A stretch of 64,000 nucleotides of DNA from Chelatococcus sp. HY11 (lineage in GTDB: Bacteria; Pseudomonadota; Alphaproteobacteria; Rhizobiales; Beijerinckiaceae): NCBI RefSeq assembly GCF_018398335.1, contig NZ_JAHBRX010000001.1, forward strand, positions 1,364,001-1,428,000, read 5' to 3'. The notes beneath the pieces are model-generated. The model saw only the letters and a list, made by a program, of their open reading frames with translations. It did no database searches and was not told where the DNA came from. Within the stretch, counting starts at the first letter, position 1; the number at the start of each line of letters is the position of its first letter. This document shows positions 44,416-54,600 of this stretch, in pieces. The position numbers were made by a program, and so were the translations under genes.

Positions 44416-45699
44416 TCACCCGTAACGCAAGGCTTCGACAGGATCGAGCCGCGCGGCCCGCCAGCTTGGATAGAGCGTGGCAATAAGCGACAGCACGATC
44501 GCCATCGTAACCACCGTCACGACCTCTCCCGGCTCGATCACCGCCGGCAGCCGGCTGAGGAAATAGAGCTCCGCCGGGAAGAGGTTGGTGTTGGTGAGCC
44601 AGGACATGAAGGCGCGGATCCGCTCCACGTTGAGCGTGATGAGCAGGCCGAGGAAAAAGCCCGCGATCGTGCCCACGATGCCGATCGAGGCGCCGGTGAT
44701 CAGGAAGACCCGCATGACGGCGCCACGCGTCGCCCCCATCGTCCGCAGGATGGCGATATCCTCGCTCTTGTCCTTCACCAGCATGATGAGGCCGGAGATG
44801 ATGTTGAGCGCCGCCACCAGAACGATCAGCGTGAGGATGAGGAACATCACATTCCGCTCGACCTCGAGGGCCGAGAAAAACGTGCGGTTACGCTGGCGCC
44901 AATCGCTCATCATGATCGGGCGCCCGGCCGCCGCGTCGATGCGGTCACGTGCTGCGTCGACATCGTCCGCGTTGCGCAGGAAGACCTCGATGAGGCTTAC
45001 GTCGCCGTCGCGATTGAAGAAGGCCTGCGCCTCCTGCATCGGCATATAGACGAAGGATCCGTCGAACTCCGACATGCCGATCTCGAAGACCGCCACGACG
45101 GGATAGGCCTTGATGCGCGGTGCGACCCCCATGGGAGTCGCGGAACCACGCGGCGAGATGATGGTGACGGTGTCTCCTGTCCTGACGCCGAGGAACTCCG
45201 CAAGCCGCCGGCCGATGGCTATGCCGCCCTTCTCGTCGAAACCGGCAAGGGTGCCCTCTCGGATGGTATTGGCGATGAAGGGGATGCGCGTGATGTCCTG
45301 CTCACGCACGCCCCTTACGAGCGCGCCGCCATTGTTGCCACTCTGAGAGGCGGAAGCGAGCGCCTGGCCCTCGACGAGAGGCACCGCGAGCGTCACCCCC
45401 TCGACGCTGGCGATACGCTGCGCAACGGCGGCATAGTCGGTCAGCGGCTGCTCGATCGGCTGGACGAAGATATGCCCGTTCACGCCGACGATCTTGCTGA
45501 GGAGTTCCTCGCGAAAGCCGTTCATGACGGACATGACGACGATCAAGGTCGCCACGCCCAGCATGATGCCCAGAAAAGAGAAGCCGGCGATGACGGAGAT
45601 GAATCCCTCACGCCGCCTTGCCCTGAGATAACGCGATGCAAGCATCCACTCGAAAGCAGCGAAGGGACGCGTCGAATCCGACCCGGGTTCTGCGCTCAT
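44416..45699 (-). CDS. lolC: LolC/LolE-family lipoprotein-release permease (LolF type)
   Basis: Encodes 427 residues with four transmembrane helices: one near residues 20-50 and three after about 275, flanking a large periplasmic domain. Family marks are [64 protein letters not shown] and the final [19 protein letters not shown]. Only one permease gene accompanies lolD here, as in alphaproteobacteria where a single LolC/E hybrid (sometimes called LolF) replaces the pair. Operon proS-lolC/E-lolD. Confidence 0.92.
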   Translation of the reverse strand: MSAEPGSDSTRPFAAFEWMLASRYLRARRREGFISVIAGFSFLGIMLGVATLIVVMSVMNGFREELLSKIVGVNGHIFVQPIEQPLTDYAAVAQRIASVEGVTLAVPLVEGQALASASQSGNNGGALVRGVREQDITRIPFIANTIREGTLAGFDEKGGIAIGRRLAEFLGVRTGDTVTIISPRGSATPMGVAPRIKAYPVVAVFEIGMSEFDGSFVYMPMQEAQAFFNRDGDVSLIEVFLRNADDVDAARDRIDAAAGRPIMMSDWRQRNRTFFSALEVERNVMFLILTLIVLVAALNIISGLIMLVKDKSEDIAILRTMGATRGAVMRVFLITGASIGIVGTIAGFFLGLLITLNVERIRAFMSWLTNTNLFPAELYFLSRLPAVIEPGEVVTVVTMAIVLSLIATLYPSWRAARLDPVEALRYG

Positions 45700-45738
45700 T
45701 CTTTGCCCGTTTCCGGCTCCTCGGTTACGCACAAGGGA

Positions 45739-47061
45739 TCAACCAGCGACTTTGTTGACAGCCTCCTCGACGGAAAGCAGCTCTCGCTCGTCGCTGCCGC
45801 GCCGCTTCACTTCCACCTTTCCGTCCGCGAGCCCCTTGGGCCCGACGATGACCTGCCAGGGCAAGCCGATCAGATCGGCCGTCGCGAATTTGGCGCCAGG
45901 CCGCCCATCGGTGTCATCGTAGAGCACCTCACGGCCGCGCAGGTTCAGCGCCTGATAGATCTTGAGCGAGGCCTCATCGGTCGCCGCGTCGCCAACCTTC
46001 AGGTTGAGAAGCGCGACATCGAAGGGGGCGACCGCGTCCGGCCAGATGATGCCCTTGTCGTCGTGGCTCGCCTCGATCAGGGCGGCGACGAGACGCGACG
46101 GCCCGATCCCGTAGGAACCCATGTGAACGGGCACTTCGCGGCCATCCGGTGAGGTCACGGTCGCGCCCATCGGCGCCGAGTATTTCGTCCCGAAGTAGAA
46201 AATGTGGCCCACCTCGATGCCGCGGGCTGAAAGCTTCTCCCCTTCGGCGATGGCCGCATAACGCGCCTCATCGTGCTTCTCGGAGGTCGCGGCATAGAGC
46301 GAAGTCCAGGAATCAACGATGCCCTGGAGGCCGGCGACATCGTCGAAATCCGTCTCAGCGCCGGGAATCGGAAAGTCGAGGAAGTCCTTGTGGCAGAAGA
46401 CCTCGCTCTCGCCCGTGTCCGCCAGGATGATGAACTCGTGGCTCAGGTCACCACCGATCGGCCCTGTATCCGCCTGCATCGGAATGGCACGCAGGCCAAG
46501 CCTTGCAAAGGTCCTGAGATAGGCGACGAACATCTTGTTGTAGGAGTGGCGTGCGCCTTCCTTGTCCAGATCGAAGGAGTAAGCGTCCTTCATCAGGAAC
46601 TCGCGCGAGCGCATCGTGCCAAAACGCGGCCGGATCTCGTCCCGGAACTTCCACTGGATGTGGTAGAGATTGAGCGGCAGGTCCTTGTAGGATTTCACCG
46701 AGGCACGGAAAATCTCGGTGATCATCTCCTCGTTGGTAGGTCCAAACAGCATCTCGCGTTCATGGCGATCGGTGATGCGCAGCATCTCCTTGCCATAGGC
46801 GTCGTAACGGCCGGATTCGCGCCACAACTCCGCTGACTGGATCGTCGGCATGAGAAGCTCGACCGCGCCGGCGCGATTTTGCTCCTCGCGGACGATGGCC
46901 GAGATCCGGTTCAGGACTCTGAGGCCAAGCGGCAGCCAGGCATAGATCCCAGCCGATTCCTGACGAACCATGCCGGCGCGCAGCATGAGGCGATGAGAAA
47001 CGATTTCCGCTTCCTTGGGCGTTTCACGCAGGACGGGAAGGAAGTAGCGGCTGAGGCGCAT
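45739..47061 (-). CDS. proS: Prolyl-tRNA synthetase, short alphaproteobacterial type
   Basis: Encodes 440 residues of a class II synthetase. It begins [20 protein letters not shown]; motif 2 lies near [20 protein letters not shown] and motif 3 near [16 protein letters not shown]. The roughly 180-residue editing (INS) domain of the E. coli enzyme is missing, as is usual in alphaproteobacteria. Consequently mischarged Cys- or Ala-tRNA(Pro) must be cleared in trans, and a YbaK deacylase is encoded at 18.3 kb. First gene of proS-lolC/E-lolD. Confidence 0.96.
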   Translation of the reverse strand: MRLSRYFLPVLRETPKEAEIVSHRLMLRAGMVRQESAGIYAWLPLGLRVLNRISAIVREEQNRAGAVELLMPTIQSAELWRESGRYDAYGKEMLRITDRHEREMLFGPTNEEMITEIFRASVKSYKDLPLNLYHIQWKFRDEIRPRFGTMRSREFLMKDAYSFDLDKEGARHSYNKMFVAYLRTFARLGLRAIPMQADTGPIGGDLSHEFIILADTGESEVFCHKDFLDFPIPGAETDFDDVAGLQGIVDSWTSLYAATSEKHDEARYAAIAEGEKLSARGIEVGHIFYFGTKYSAPMGATVTSPDGREVPVHMGSYGIGPSRLVAALIEASHDDKGIIWPDAVAPFDVALLNLKVGDAATDEASLKIYQALNLRGREVLYDDTDGRPGAKFATADLIGLPWQVIVGPKGLADGKVEVKRRGSDERELLSVEEAVNKVAG

Positions 47062-47428
47062 CGGGACCTTGCATCAAGAGACTTTGGAGATCATTGAGAT
47101 TCGAGAGGACCGACACAACACCTCTGTCGCCAAAAATACAAGCAGTCCCCCGGCATATTGCCATTCTCGGCCTATTCTTTGCGCATCCAGCCTTCCGTCC
47201 TTCCGATAGAGCCTTGTTCCGATGGCCTTCACTTCATTCCTTAACCCTGATGGCCCAATCGGTGGCCCCGCGATAACCCAAGCGATGGCATCCGGCTGCC
47301 AAGCCTTCGCTCCGCCCCTGCCGCCCAATGTGCAGGCATTTTGATCGCCGCTTCGCCTTTGCGCCTCAAGGCCTCTCGCAACGCGCTGCCGGCGATTGCA
47401 AAAAATGCAGGCATGCTATGCTCAAAAG

Positions 47429-47620
47429 GATGACAACACGTTTTAGATCGACTATGGATTGTGGCGGATGAATGTCCTGGCCGGGATTTGCTGGTATCAG
47501 GATACGGTCCAGGTCTCGGGAGGAAATATCGCCGTTCAGAGAAAAGGCGCGTAGGCGCTTAGTCGAAGGCGATAAAAGAAAATCCATTCTCGAAAGCAAG
47601 GCGAAAGCCTTGCTTTTTTT
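47429..47620 (+). ncRNA. Candidate small RNA or leader-peptide transcript
   Basis: A textbook intrinsic terminator closes this interval: AAGCAAGGC (47594-47602), GAAA loop, GCCTTGCTT (47607-47615), then TTTTT. No protein gene on the plus strand precedes it. TTGCAA at 47396 and TATGCT at 47417 could be a promoter, though 15 bases apart. A 28-codon frame from ATG 47471 is present. So a transcript of roughly 190 bases is likely; its family is not recognised, and the 5' end is a guess. Confidence 0.45.
47594..47620 (+). terminator. Intrinsic terminator of the candidate small RNA
   Basis: Nine perfect base pairs, a stable GAAA tetraloop and at least five T residues immediately after the stem. Confidence 0.9.
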
Positions 47621-47781
47621 CTGTTCGGTGCGTCAGAGGCGCTCCATGGGACCTGACGCAGTGTCCGCCCGTCCTATAAAGCGATTCAGAAACGCGTTAT
47701 AATGCATTGATTTTCTGGAGTTTTTAATGCCGTCGCATCCGCCACACTGCGATCCGAGAACGGGCATGGCGTGCGGGCAGA

Positions 47782-48294
47782 TCACCGGAACATGGGGTGA
47801 ATGATACGATCCCCCGGCTTGGCACCGATGCGCGCAGCCGTGCCGGCATTCAGCTCGAGAACCCCCAGTACAGGCTCGCCTGAAGGGATAAGTCGCTCCG
47901 AAAAGGGCTCGGTATGCTCTTCAATGCGCGCGATGGTGCCGTCCTTGCGGATGAACAGCATGTCGAGGGGCAAGTACGTATTGCTCATCCACATGGTGAC
48001 CGGCTGCACTTCCTGGAAATCGAAGAGCATGCCGCGATCGGCGGGCAGGTAGCGCCGCTCCATCAGACCACGGCCACGCTGTGCCGCGGTGCGCATCACT
48101 TCCACCGAGAAGGCATGGCGGCCGCTTCCCGTGCTGATCGTCAGCTCCTCGAGCCCGGTCTGGACATTCACGAGCATGATGGCGTCGCCTGGATGCGGCT
48201 GGCCCTGCGCGGGTGGAATCCAGACGAGCGGCGCCAAAAGCGCCGAGATCAGCAAAAGCTTGAAGGCCGCAGCAACCCCGGTGAACACGACCAT
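47782..48294 (-). CDS. DUF192 family protein
   Basis: Encodes 170 residues. The ATG at 48294 is preceded by GAGGG. A hydrophobic N-terminal segment (about 5-30, ending near AQGQP) suggests export or membrane anchoring. The DUF192 core has FSVEVMRTAAQRGRGLMERR, DRGMLFDFQEVQPVTMWMSN TYLPLDMLF and GVLELNAGTAARIGAKPGDR. Function not established. Downstream of the double cold-shock gene, as often seen in rhizobia. Confidence 0.92.
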   Translation of the reverse strand: MVVFTGVAAAFKLLLISALLAPLVWIPPAQGQPHPGDAIMLVNVQTGLEELTISTGSGRHAFSVEVMRTAAQRGRGLMERRYLPADRGMLFDFQEVQPVTMWMSNTYLPLDMLFIRKDGTIARIEEHTEPFSERLIPSGEPVLGVLELNAGTAARIGAKPGDRIIHPMFR

Positions 48295-48706
48295 GAAACC
48301 CTCTTGAGCCAAAGCGCGGCGATGGTCGCTCCCGCTTCCATCGCTGACAAGATACGTCTTCTCGATCGCGCCTCACTATCACATCAGATCGGAAAAAAAT
48401 GATCTGAGCTTCCGTTCATTATTGGAAATCGGCATGAAGGCGCAGCTTCGCCGATGAAACAACAGGCTTGATGAAACAACACGCGAGCGCCGTTCGCGCC
48501 TTTGTCGGCCGAACGGACGCTCCCCCGATTGGAAAGGCAATTGGCTGCCCGCGCCGATAGCAAGCCGCGACGACGCCAGACACGCGCCCCGACACGTTGA
48601 CCACAAGCTACGATAATTCTGGAGAACAAAGCGGAAAATTGACTAAAATCAGTAATTTGGTCGTCAAATCAAATAAAATGATTCAAAAGGCGTCGCACAC
48701 CGAAAC
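48295..48706. other. Interval between cold-shock gene and DUF192 gene
   Basis: About 410 bases. AT-rich near 48640-48700. I see no supportable gene; small frames on the minus strand here do not resemble a protein family. It may hold the DUF192 promoter. Confidence 0.35.
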
Positions 48707-49333
48707 TCAATGAGACGCTGGCGCCGTGCCACCATCCAAGGGACGAACCTCTGCAGCCATCAGCCCTTTTGGACCATTACCAAAGCGTACGAGTACCATT
48801 TGCCCCGGCTTCAACTCCATCAGGCCATAGCGACGCAGCGTTTCCATATGGACAAAGATGTCAGGCGTTCCCTCGCCGCGCGTGACGAAGCCAAAGCCGC
48901 GCAGGCGGTTGAACCATTTGACCTCGACCTGCTCGAGCCCACTCGTCGGAACAACCGTAACGCGGGTGCGCGCGGGAAGCTCCGAGGGATGAATCGCCGA
49001 AGTTTCGTCCATGGAGATGATGCGGAAGGCCTGAAGGCCCCGCGCGCGCTGCACTGCCTCGCAAACCACCCGCGCGCCTTCATTGGCCGTTTCGTATCCG
49101 TCGCGACGAAGGCAGGATACGTGGAGAAGCACGTCCGGCATGCCGTTGTCCGGTACGATGAAGCCAAAACCCTTGGAAACATCAAACCATTTGATACGCC
49201 CAACCACTTCAACGAGATCGAGCGCGGGTTCTCCTTCGGCAACGTCGGTTGAGGGGAGGCCAGAAACTGCCTCATCTGCTTTCTGTTGTCCGATTTTCGG
49301 ACCAATTAAACTTGTTTCAAAATCGTTGGACAT
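48707..49333 (-). CDS. Double cold-shock-domain protein
   Basis: Encodes 208 residues with two CspA-type domains. The first has GRIKWFDVSKGFGFIVPDNG (about 45-64) and VLLHVSCLRRDG; the second has VEVKWFNRLRGFGFVTRGEG (about 136-155) and DIFVHMETLRRYG. Both RNP1-like KGFGFI / RGFGFV and RNP2-like motifs are kept. An acidic N-terminal tail precedes. Family role: single-stranded RNA/DNA chaperone. This two-domain layout with linker is common in Rhizobiales. Confidence 0.93.
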   Translation of the reverse strand: MSNDFETSLIGPKIGQQKADEAVSGLPSTDVAEGEPALDLVEVVGRIKWFDVSKGFGFIVPDNGMPDVLLHVSCLRRDGYETANEGARVVCEAVQRARGLQAFRIISMDETSAIHPSELPARTRVTVVPTSGLEQVEVKWFNRLRGFGFVTRGEGTPDIFVHMETLRRYGLMELKPGQMVLVRFGNGPKGLMAAEVRPLDGGTAPASH

Positions 49334-49539
49334 GGAACCACCAGCCGAATCACAAATGTCAATTTACAAGTGCGAGAATAACATCGCGTCCTAGGCGGCA
49401 AAGTCAGAAAGGCATGCGCTTGGCCCGCCCGCCATGGAGATATCTTAAGATCTTATTGCGCCGGGAAAAGAAAAAACGACAGTGGGAGCACAACTTTCCG
49501 TTGCGCTCCCGAATGTTAGACGGCGGGAAGCGTCATCAC

Positions 49540-50181
49540 TCAGTTACCACGCAAGGCGTCCACGCGATCGCGCGCCTCCTGGGCGAGCGTGCGAATCTGT
49601 CCCCAATTGCGCTCCGTGACAGCCTTTAGCGGAACGAGCCATGAACCGCCGACGCAGACGACCTGTGGCAAGGTAAGATAATCTTTCAGATTGTCCGGAT
49701 CGACCCCGCCTGTCGGACAGAAGGTGGCATCCGGGAAGGGGCCCGAGAGCGCCTTCAGCATCTTGACCCCTCCGGCAAGGCCCGCGGGAAAGAACTTCAC
49801 CAATGAGCGGCCGAGCGCCATGGCGCTCATCAGCTCGGATGCCGTCGCCACGCCTGGCAGCCAGGGCAATTCCGCCGCGACGGCGGCATGGTGCAGCGCT
49901 TCGTTGAAACCCGGGCTGACCGCCACGGCGGCGCCTGCGTTCTTCACCGCCGCGAAATGCTCCGGCAACGTCAGAGTGCCGGCAATGACGAGCACATTGG
50001 GGCATTTACTGGCCACCGCCTCGACAGCCTTGAGGCCGGCCGCCGTGCGCAGCGTCAACTCGACGACATCGATGCCGCCATCGGCCAAAGCCTGCGTGAG
50101 AGGGACTGCGGCTTCAATATCGGGAACCGTGACGACAGGCACAACGCCGCACCGCCGGATACGCTCTACATAACCTTGCAT
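49540..50181 (-). CDS. eda: 2-keto-3-deoxy-6-phosphogluconate aldolase family
   Basis: Encodes 214 residues. TIM-barrel aldolase with VVPVVTVPDIEAAVPLTQAL, the Glu41 region VVELTLRTAAGL, and Schiff-base Lys129 in LVKFFPAGLAGG. The GGVDPDNLKDYL end strand fits. It cleaves KDPG to pyruvate and glyceraldehyde 3-phosphate in the Entner-Doudoroff pathway; zwf at 55.2 kb is the pathway entry enzyme. The ATG at 50181 follows GGGA; the frame continues upstream with no support. Confidence 0.92.
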   Translation of the reverse strand: MQGYVERIRRCGVVPVVTVPDIEAAVPLTQALADGGIDVVELTLRTAAGLKAVEAVASKCPNVLVIAGTLTLPEHFAAVKNAGAAVAVSPGFNEALHHAAVAAELPWLPGVATASELMSAMALGRSLVKFFPAGLAGGVKMLKALSGPFPDATFCPTGGVDPDNLKDYLTLPQVVCVGGSWLVPLKAVTERNWGQIRTLAQEARDRVDALRGN

Positions 50182-50444
50182 CAGTCCATTCCCATTTACG
50201 CGTTCGAAACGGCCACGGCCGTGAGACCCATGGTAATCCATAGACCATAGCGACCGACTGCGACGTCAGTCACTATGCCTCATGCGACGGGGGCGTTCCA
50301 AGGATGATCCGCGACCTGTAATTGGTGACGCACCTGCGGTGCCCCCACGACCCGGGGACGTGCGGTGTCAGAATCATCCCGTATCTGTCACATGACTGAT
50401 CTTGCCTGTACCTTTTGCTAACCAGCATTGATGAAGAGCCACAC

Positions 50445-51446
50445 GTGGACTTCCCCCCGACTTCACCAGCACAGCCCGCAAGCCTCTCGCCTGGCTCCCT
50501 GTCACGTCCCCGCCTCCCGCTGGTCGATGTCGCGCGCGGCCTCGCCATCGTCGCAATGGTCATCTACCATTTCAGTTGGGACCTGAGCTTCTTCGGCCTC
50601 ATCGGAACGGATATCGCCACAGCACCGGGATGGCGGCTTTTCGCGCAGATGATCGCCGGGTCGTTCCTCGGTCTCGTCGGCATCGGACTGGTCCTTGCCC
50701 ATGGAGACGGGATCCGCTGGCGCCCCTTTCTGCGCCGCCTCGGCCTTCTCATCATGGCGGCAGCTGCGGTCACGCTGGGCTCCTACTTCCTTTTCCCAGA
50801 CAGTTTCATCTTCTTTGGTATCCTCCACGCCATCGCCTTGACGAGCGTGCTGGGTCTTGCATTCGTGAGGCTGCCCTGGTTCGTGACGGCCGCCGCCGCG
50901 GCGATCGCTTTCGCGCTCCCCGGCATCGCGTCATCATCCTTCTTCAACGCTCCCGGCTGGCTCTGGCTTGGCCTTGCGACCCGCGTTCCCACGACCAACG
51001 ACTATATCCCGCTCCTGCCGTGGTTCGGCTGCGTACTCGCTGGTATTGCGATCGCCAGGCTCCTCCTGCGACGCGCGACCCTGCCGGCCTGGTCCGGACA
51101 GAACGTCCCCGGCCCCATAGGCCGCGGGCTCGTCCTCGCGGGACGACACAGCCTCGCGATCTATCTCACCCATCAACTTGTCCTGCTTGGCATGCTTTGG
51201 GCCTTCGTGCAGGTGGTGCAGCCTGCCCGCATTACGCCATTCCAACGCAGCTGCGCCAAAGCCTGCATCGACAACGGCAGCGACGCAGCCACCTGCGCGC
51301 GCTATTGCAGCTGCGCCAGCGACGCCCTCGCCCGTCTCGACATGTGGGACAAGATGAGCTCCAACAGCCTCCTGCCGCAGGAGAGGCAACAACTGAGCGG
51401 CGCGTTCCGGCAATGCCGCGCCGGCGCGGAGCGGCCGACGCCATGA
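50445..51446 (+). CDS. DUF1624 acyltransferase-like membrane protein with Cys-rich tail
   Basis: Encodes about 333 residues with eight or so transmembrane helices. RLPLVDVARGLAIVAMVIYH and HFSWDLSFFGLIG are hallmarks of the DUF1624 / heparan-alpha-glucosaminide N-acetyltransferase-like family; GRHSLAIYLTHQLVLLGMLW is the usual late motif. Unusually, a C-terminal tail carries five cysteines in the order C-x3-C-x9-C-x3-C-x-C (from about residue 275). Start uncertain: GTG 50445 with a GAAGAG site, or a TTG at 50415. Substrate unknown. Confidence 0.82.
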   Translation: MDFPPTSPAQPASLSPGSLSRPRLPLVDVARGLAIVAMVIYHFSWDLSFFGLIGTDIATAPGWRLFAQMIAGSFLGLVGIGLVLAHGDGIRWRPFLRRLGLLIMAAAAVTLGSYFLFPDSFIFFGILHAIALTSVLGLAFVRLPWFVTAAAAAIAFALPGIASSSFFNAPGWLWLGLATRVPTTNDYIPLLPWFGCVLAGIAIARLLLRRATLPAWSGQNVPGPIGRGLVLAGRHSLAIYLTHQLVLLGMLWAFVQVVQPARITPFQRSCAKACIDNGSDAATCARYCSCASDALARLDMWDKMSSNSLLPQERQQLSGAFRQCRAGAERPTP

Positions 51447-51621
51447 GGACGGGTGCCATGAGGACGGGCCCCACGACGACCAGCAAAGGGCCGAATGTTC
51501 CTCAAAAAGCATTCAGGCGGACATGAGCCGTTGAGTAGCCGCAATTGCGGGCTTATACGTCCCAGTCCGCGCTACACGCCCGCACGTCAAGCCTCTGCTT
51601 TTGTCTGAACAGGTCGATCCG

Positions 51622-54600
51622 ATGAATCCGCTCCAGCGCGCCGTTGATGCCCTTCGGCGGGGCGACAGCCCGTTGCTCACCAGCGTTGCCGACGGTCAAG
51701 ACGGCCTCGTCATCGCTGATCTCGCGCGGGCGCTGGCGAGTGAGGACAAGGCCGCCTCGCTCGTCTATGTACTGCGCGATGACAGACGGCTGGCGGCGAC
51801 GGAGGCGGCGCTCAGCTTTATCGCACCCGAACTCGAGGTGCTGAGCCTGCCGGCCTGGGACTGCCAGCCCTATGACCGCGTTTCGCCAACCGCGGCGATC
51901 ACCGCACGCCGCATGATGGCGCTCGCGCGGCTTGCCTCCTCGCGCTCGTCGGCCGAGAAGCCGCGGCTCCTGCTCACCACGGTCAATGCCCTGTTGCAGC
52001 GCGTCCCACCCGTCGCGCTGATGGCCCGCGACAGCCTCTCGGCCGCCCCGGGCAATACGGTCGACATGGACGCGCTGGTACAATGGCTGGAGGTCAACGG
52101 CTTCCAGCGCACCGCGACCGTACGCGATACCGGCGAATATGCGGTGCGCGGCGGTATTGTCGATCTCTATGCGCCGGGCCTGCCCGAGCCGCTGCGCCTC
52201 GATTTCTTCGGCGATACGCTCGAGTCGATCCGCGCCTTCGACGCGGAGACCCAGCGCACCACGCATCAGCTGCGCTCGCTCGATCTCGTGCCGATGAGCG
52301 AGGTGAAGATCACCACCGAAACCATCCGGCGTTTCAGACAGGGCTATGTCACGGCCTTCGGCGCCGCGACACGCGATGACACGCTCTATGAGGCGGTGAG
52401 TGAGGGACGTCGCCATCCTGGCCTCGAACACTGGTTGCCGCTGTTCTATGAGGGGCTGGACACGCTCTTCGACTATGTGCCGGGCGTACCGCTTGCCTTC
52501 GATCCCCTGGCGGAGGATGCCGCCGGCGAGCGCCTTGCCCAGATCAAGGATTACTATGAGGCTCGCCGCGCGAGCCCGGCCTCCGGCGCGACGGGCGGAG
52601 CGCCGCCCTACAAGCCGCTGCCGCCGGATGCGCTCTATCTCGGCGAGCGCGAATGGAGCGAGCGGCTCAAGGCAGGAGCGACCTTGCGCTTCTCGCCTTT
52701 CGCCCAGCCCGAGAGTGAGGCGCGCCTCATCATCGACGCCGCCGGCAAGACGGGCCGGAATTTCGCGCCGGAACGCGCCGACGGCACCATCAATATCTTC
52801 GAGGCGGCCGTTGCTCATATCCGCCATCTCCAGGGACAAGGCCGCAAGGTCATCGTCGCGGCCTGGTCGGAAGGCTCGCGCGAACGTCTCGGCTCGGTCC
52901 TCGCCGACCACGGGCTGAAAAAGGCGACGGCCGTCGGGCGCCTGTCCGTCGCGCTCGGCCTGCCGGCCGGCGAGGTCGGGCTCGCCGTATGGGGATTGGA
53001 GGCCGGCTTCGAGGCCGGCGACCTCGCGGTCATCGGTGAGCAGGACATCCTCGGCGACCGGCTCGTCCGTCAGACACGCAAGTCGCGCCGGGCGCAGGAT
53101 TTCATCTCCGAAGTCTCGAGCCTCTCGGCGGGCGATCTCGTGGTGCATGTCGACCACGGCATCGGCCGCTTCGTCGGTCTGCAGACCATCGACGTCGCGG
53201 GCGCGCCGCACGATTGTCTTGAGCTGCATTATCTCGGCGGCGATAAGCTCTATCTGCCGGTCGAGAACATCGACCTGCTCTCGCGCTACGGCTCCGAGGA
53301 CACCGAGGTTGCGCTCGACAAGCTCGGCGGAGCCGCCTGGCAGGCACGCAAGGCCAAGCTCAAGCAGCGCATCCGCGAGATGGCCAGCGCGCTCATCAAG
53401 GTCGCCGCCGCCCGCGCCCTGAAGGAAGCCCCGCGCATCGTCCCGCCGCATGGCCTCTATGACGAATTCGCGGCGCGCTTCCCCTACGACGAGACCGAGG
53501 ACCAGCAGAACGCCATCGATGCGGTGCTGGAGGACTTGTCCTCGGGCCGCCCGATGGATCGCCTCGTCTGCGGCGACGTCGGCTTCGGCAAGACGGAAGT
53601 CGCCCTGCGTGCGGCCTTCACGGTCGCCCTCTCCGGCCGGCAGGTCGCGGTCGTCGTGCCGACGACGCTTCTGGCGCGCCAGCACTACCGCGCCTTCGAG
53701 GAACGGTTCCAGGGCCTGCCGATCAAGGTCGCGCAAGCCTCACGCTTCGTGCCGACGGCTGAGCTGAAAGCTGTAAAAGCCGGCCTCGCCGATGGCACCG
53801 TCGATATCGTGGTCGGCACCCACGCCCTTCTCGGAAAGGCCATCCGCTTCAAGGAACTCGGCCTCATCATCGTGGACGAGGAGCAGCATTTCGGTGTCAG
53901 CCACAAGGAGCGCCTGAAGGATCTGCGCGCCGAGGTGCACGTGCTGACGCTGACAGCGACACCCATCCCGCGCACGCTGCAACTGGCGCTGACTGGCGTG
54001 CGCGAGCTGTCACTGATCGCGACTCCGCCGGTCGATCGGCTGGCTGTCCGCACCTTCATTTCGCCCTTCGATCCGCTCTCGGTGCGCGAGGCGCTGCTGC
54101 GCGAGCGCTATCGCGGCGGCCAGTCGTTCTACGTCTGTCCCCGCATCGACGATCTGGCGGAAGTGAAGTCCTTCCTCGACCGCGAGGTGCCCGAGGTCAA
54201 GGTGGCCGTGGCGCACGGCCAGATGGCCGCGGGCCAGCTCGAGGATGTGATGACGGCCTTCTACGAGGGCAAGTTCGACCTCCTGTTGTCGACCACCATC
54301 GTCGAGTCAGGCCTCGACATTCCGCGCGCCAACACGCTGATCGTCCATCGCGCCGACATGTTCGGTCTCGCGCAGCTCTATCAGCTGCGCGGCCGTGTCG
54401 GTCGCGCGAAATTGCGCGCTTATGCGCTGCTGACGGTGCCTGCCAACCGGCGGCTGACCCAGAGTGCCGAGAGGCGCCTCAAGGTGCTGCAGTCGCTCGA
54501 CACGCTCGGGGCGGGCTTCCAGCTTGCCAGCCACGATCTCGATATCCGCGGCGCCGGCAACCTCCTCGGTGAGGAGCAGTCGGGCCATATCAAGGAAGTC

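Larger units (their letters stand above)
47062..47781. other. 720-base region without a recognised protein gene
   Basis: Upstream of proS, and holding a probable small transcript ending at a strong terminator (listed separately). A possible 25-codon frame at 47728-47805 has GGAG upstream but overlaps the converging DUF192 gene and is not convincing. The longer minus-strand frames show no family resemblance. Confidence 0.4.

Noticed and set aside
47074-47328. Minus-strand frame upstream of proS
   Set aside because: Covers the proS promoter and start region; no motif or start signal.
51553-53736. Very long minus-strand open frame (about 727 codons) opposite mfd
   Set aside because: High GC codon bias in mfd leaves the complementary frame open; the translation is Arg/Glu/Asp/His-rich without any family motif, whereas the plus strand encodes a complete Mfd.
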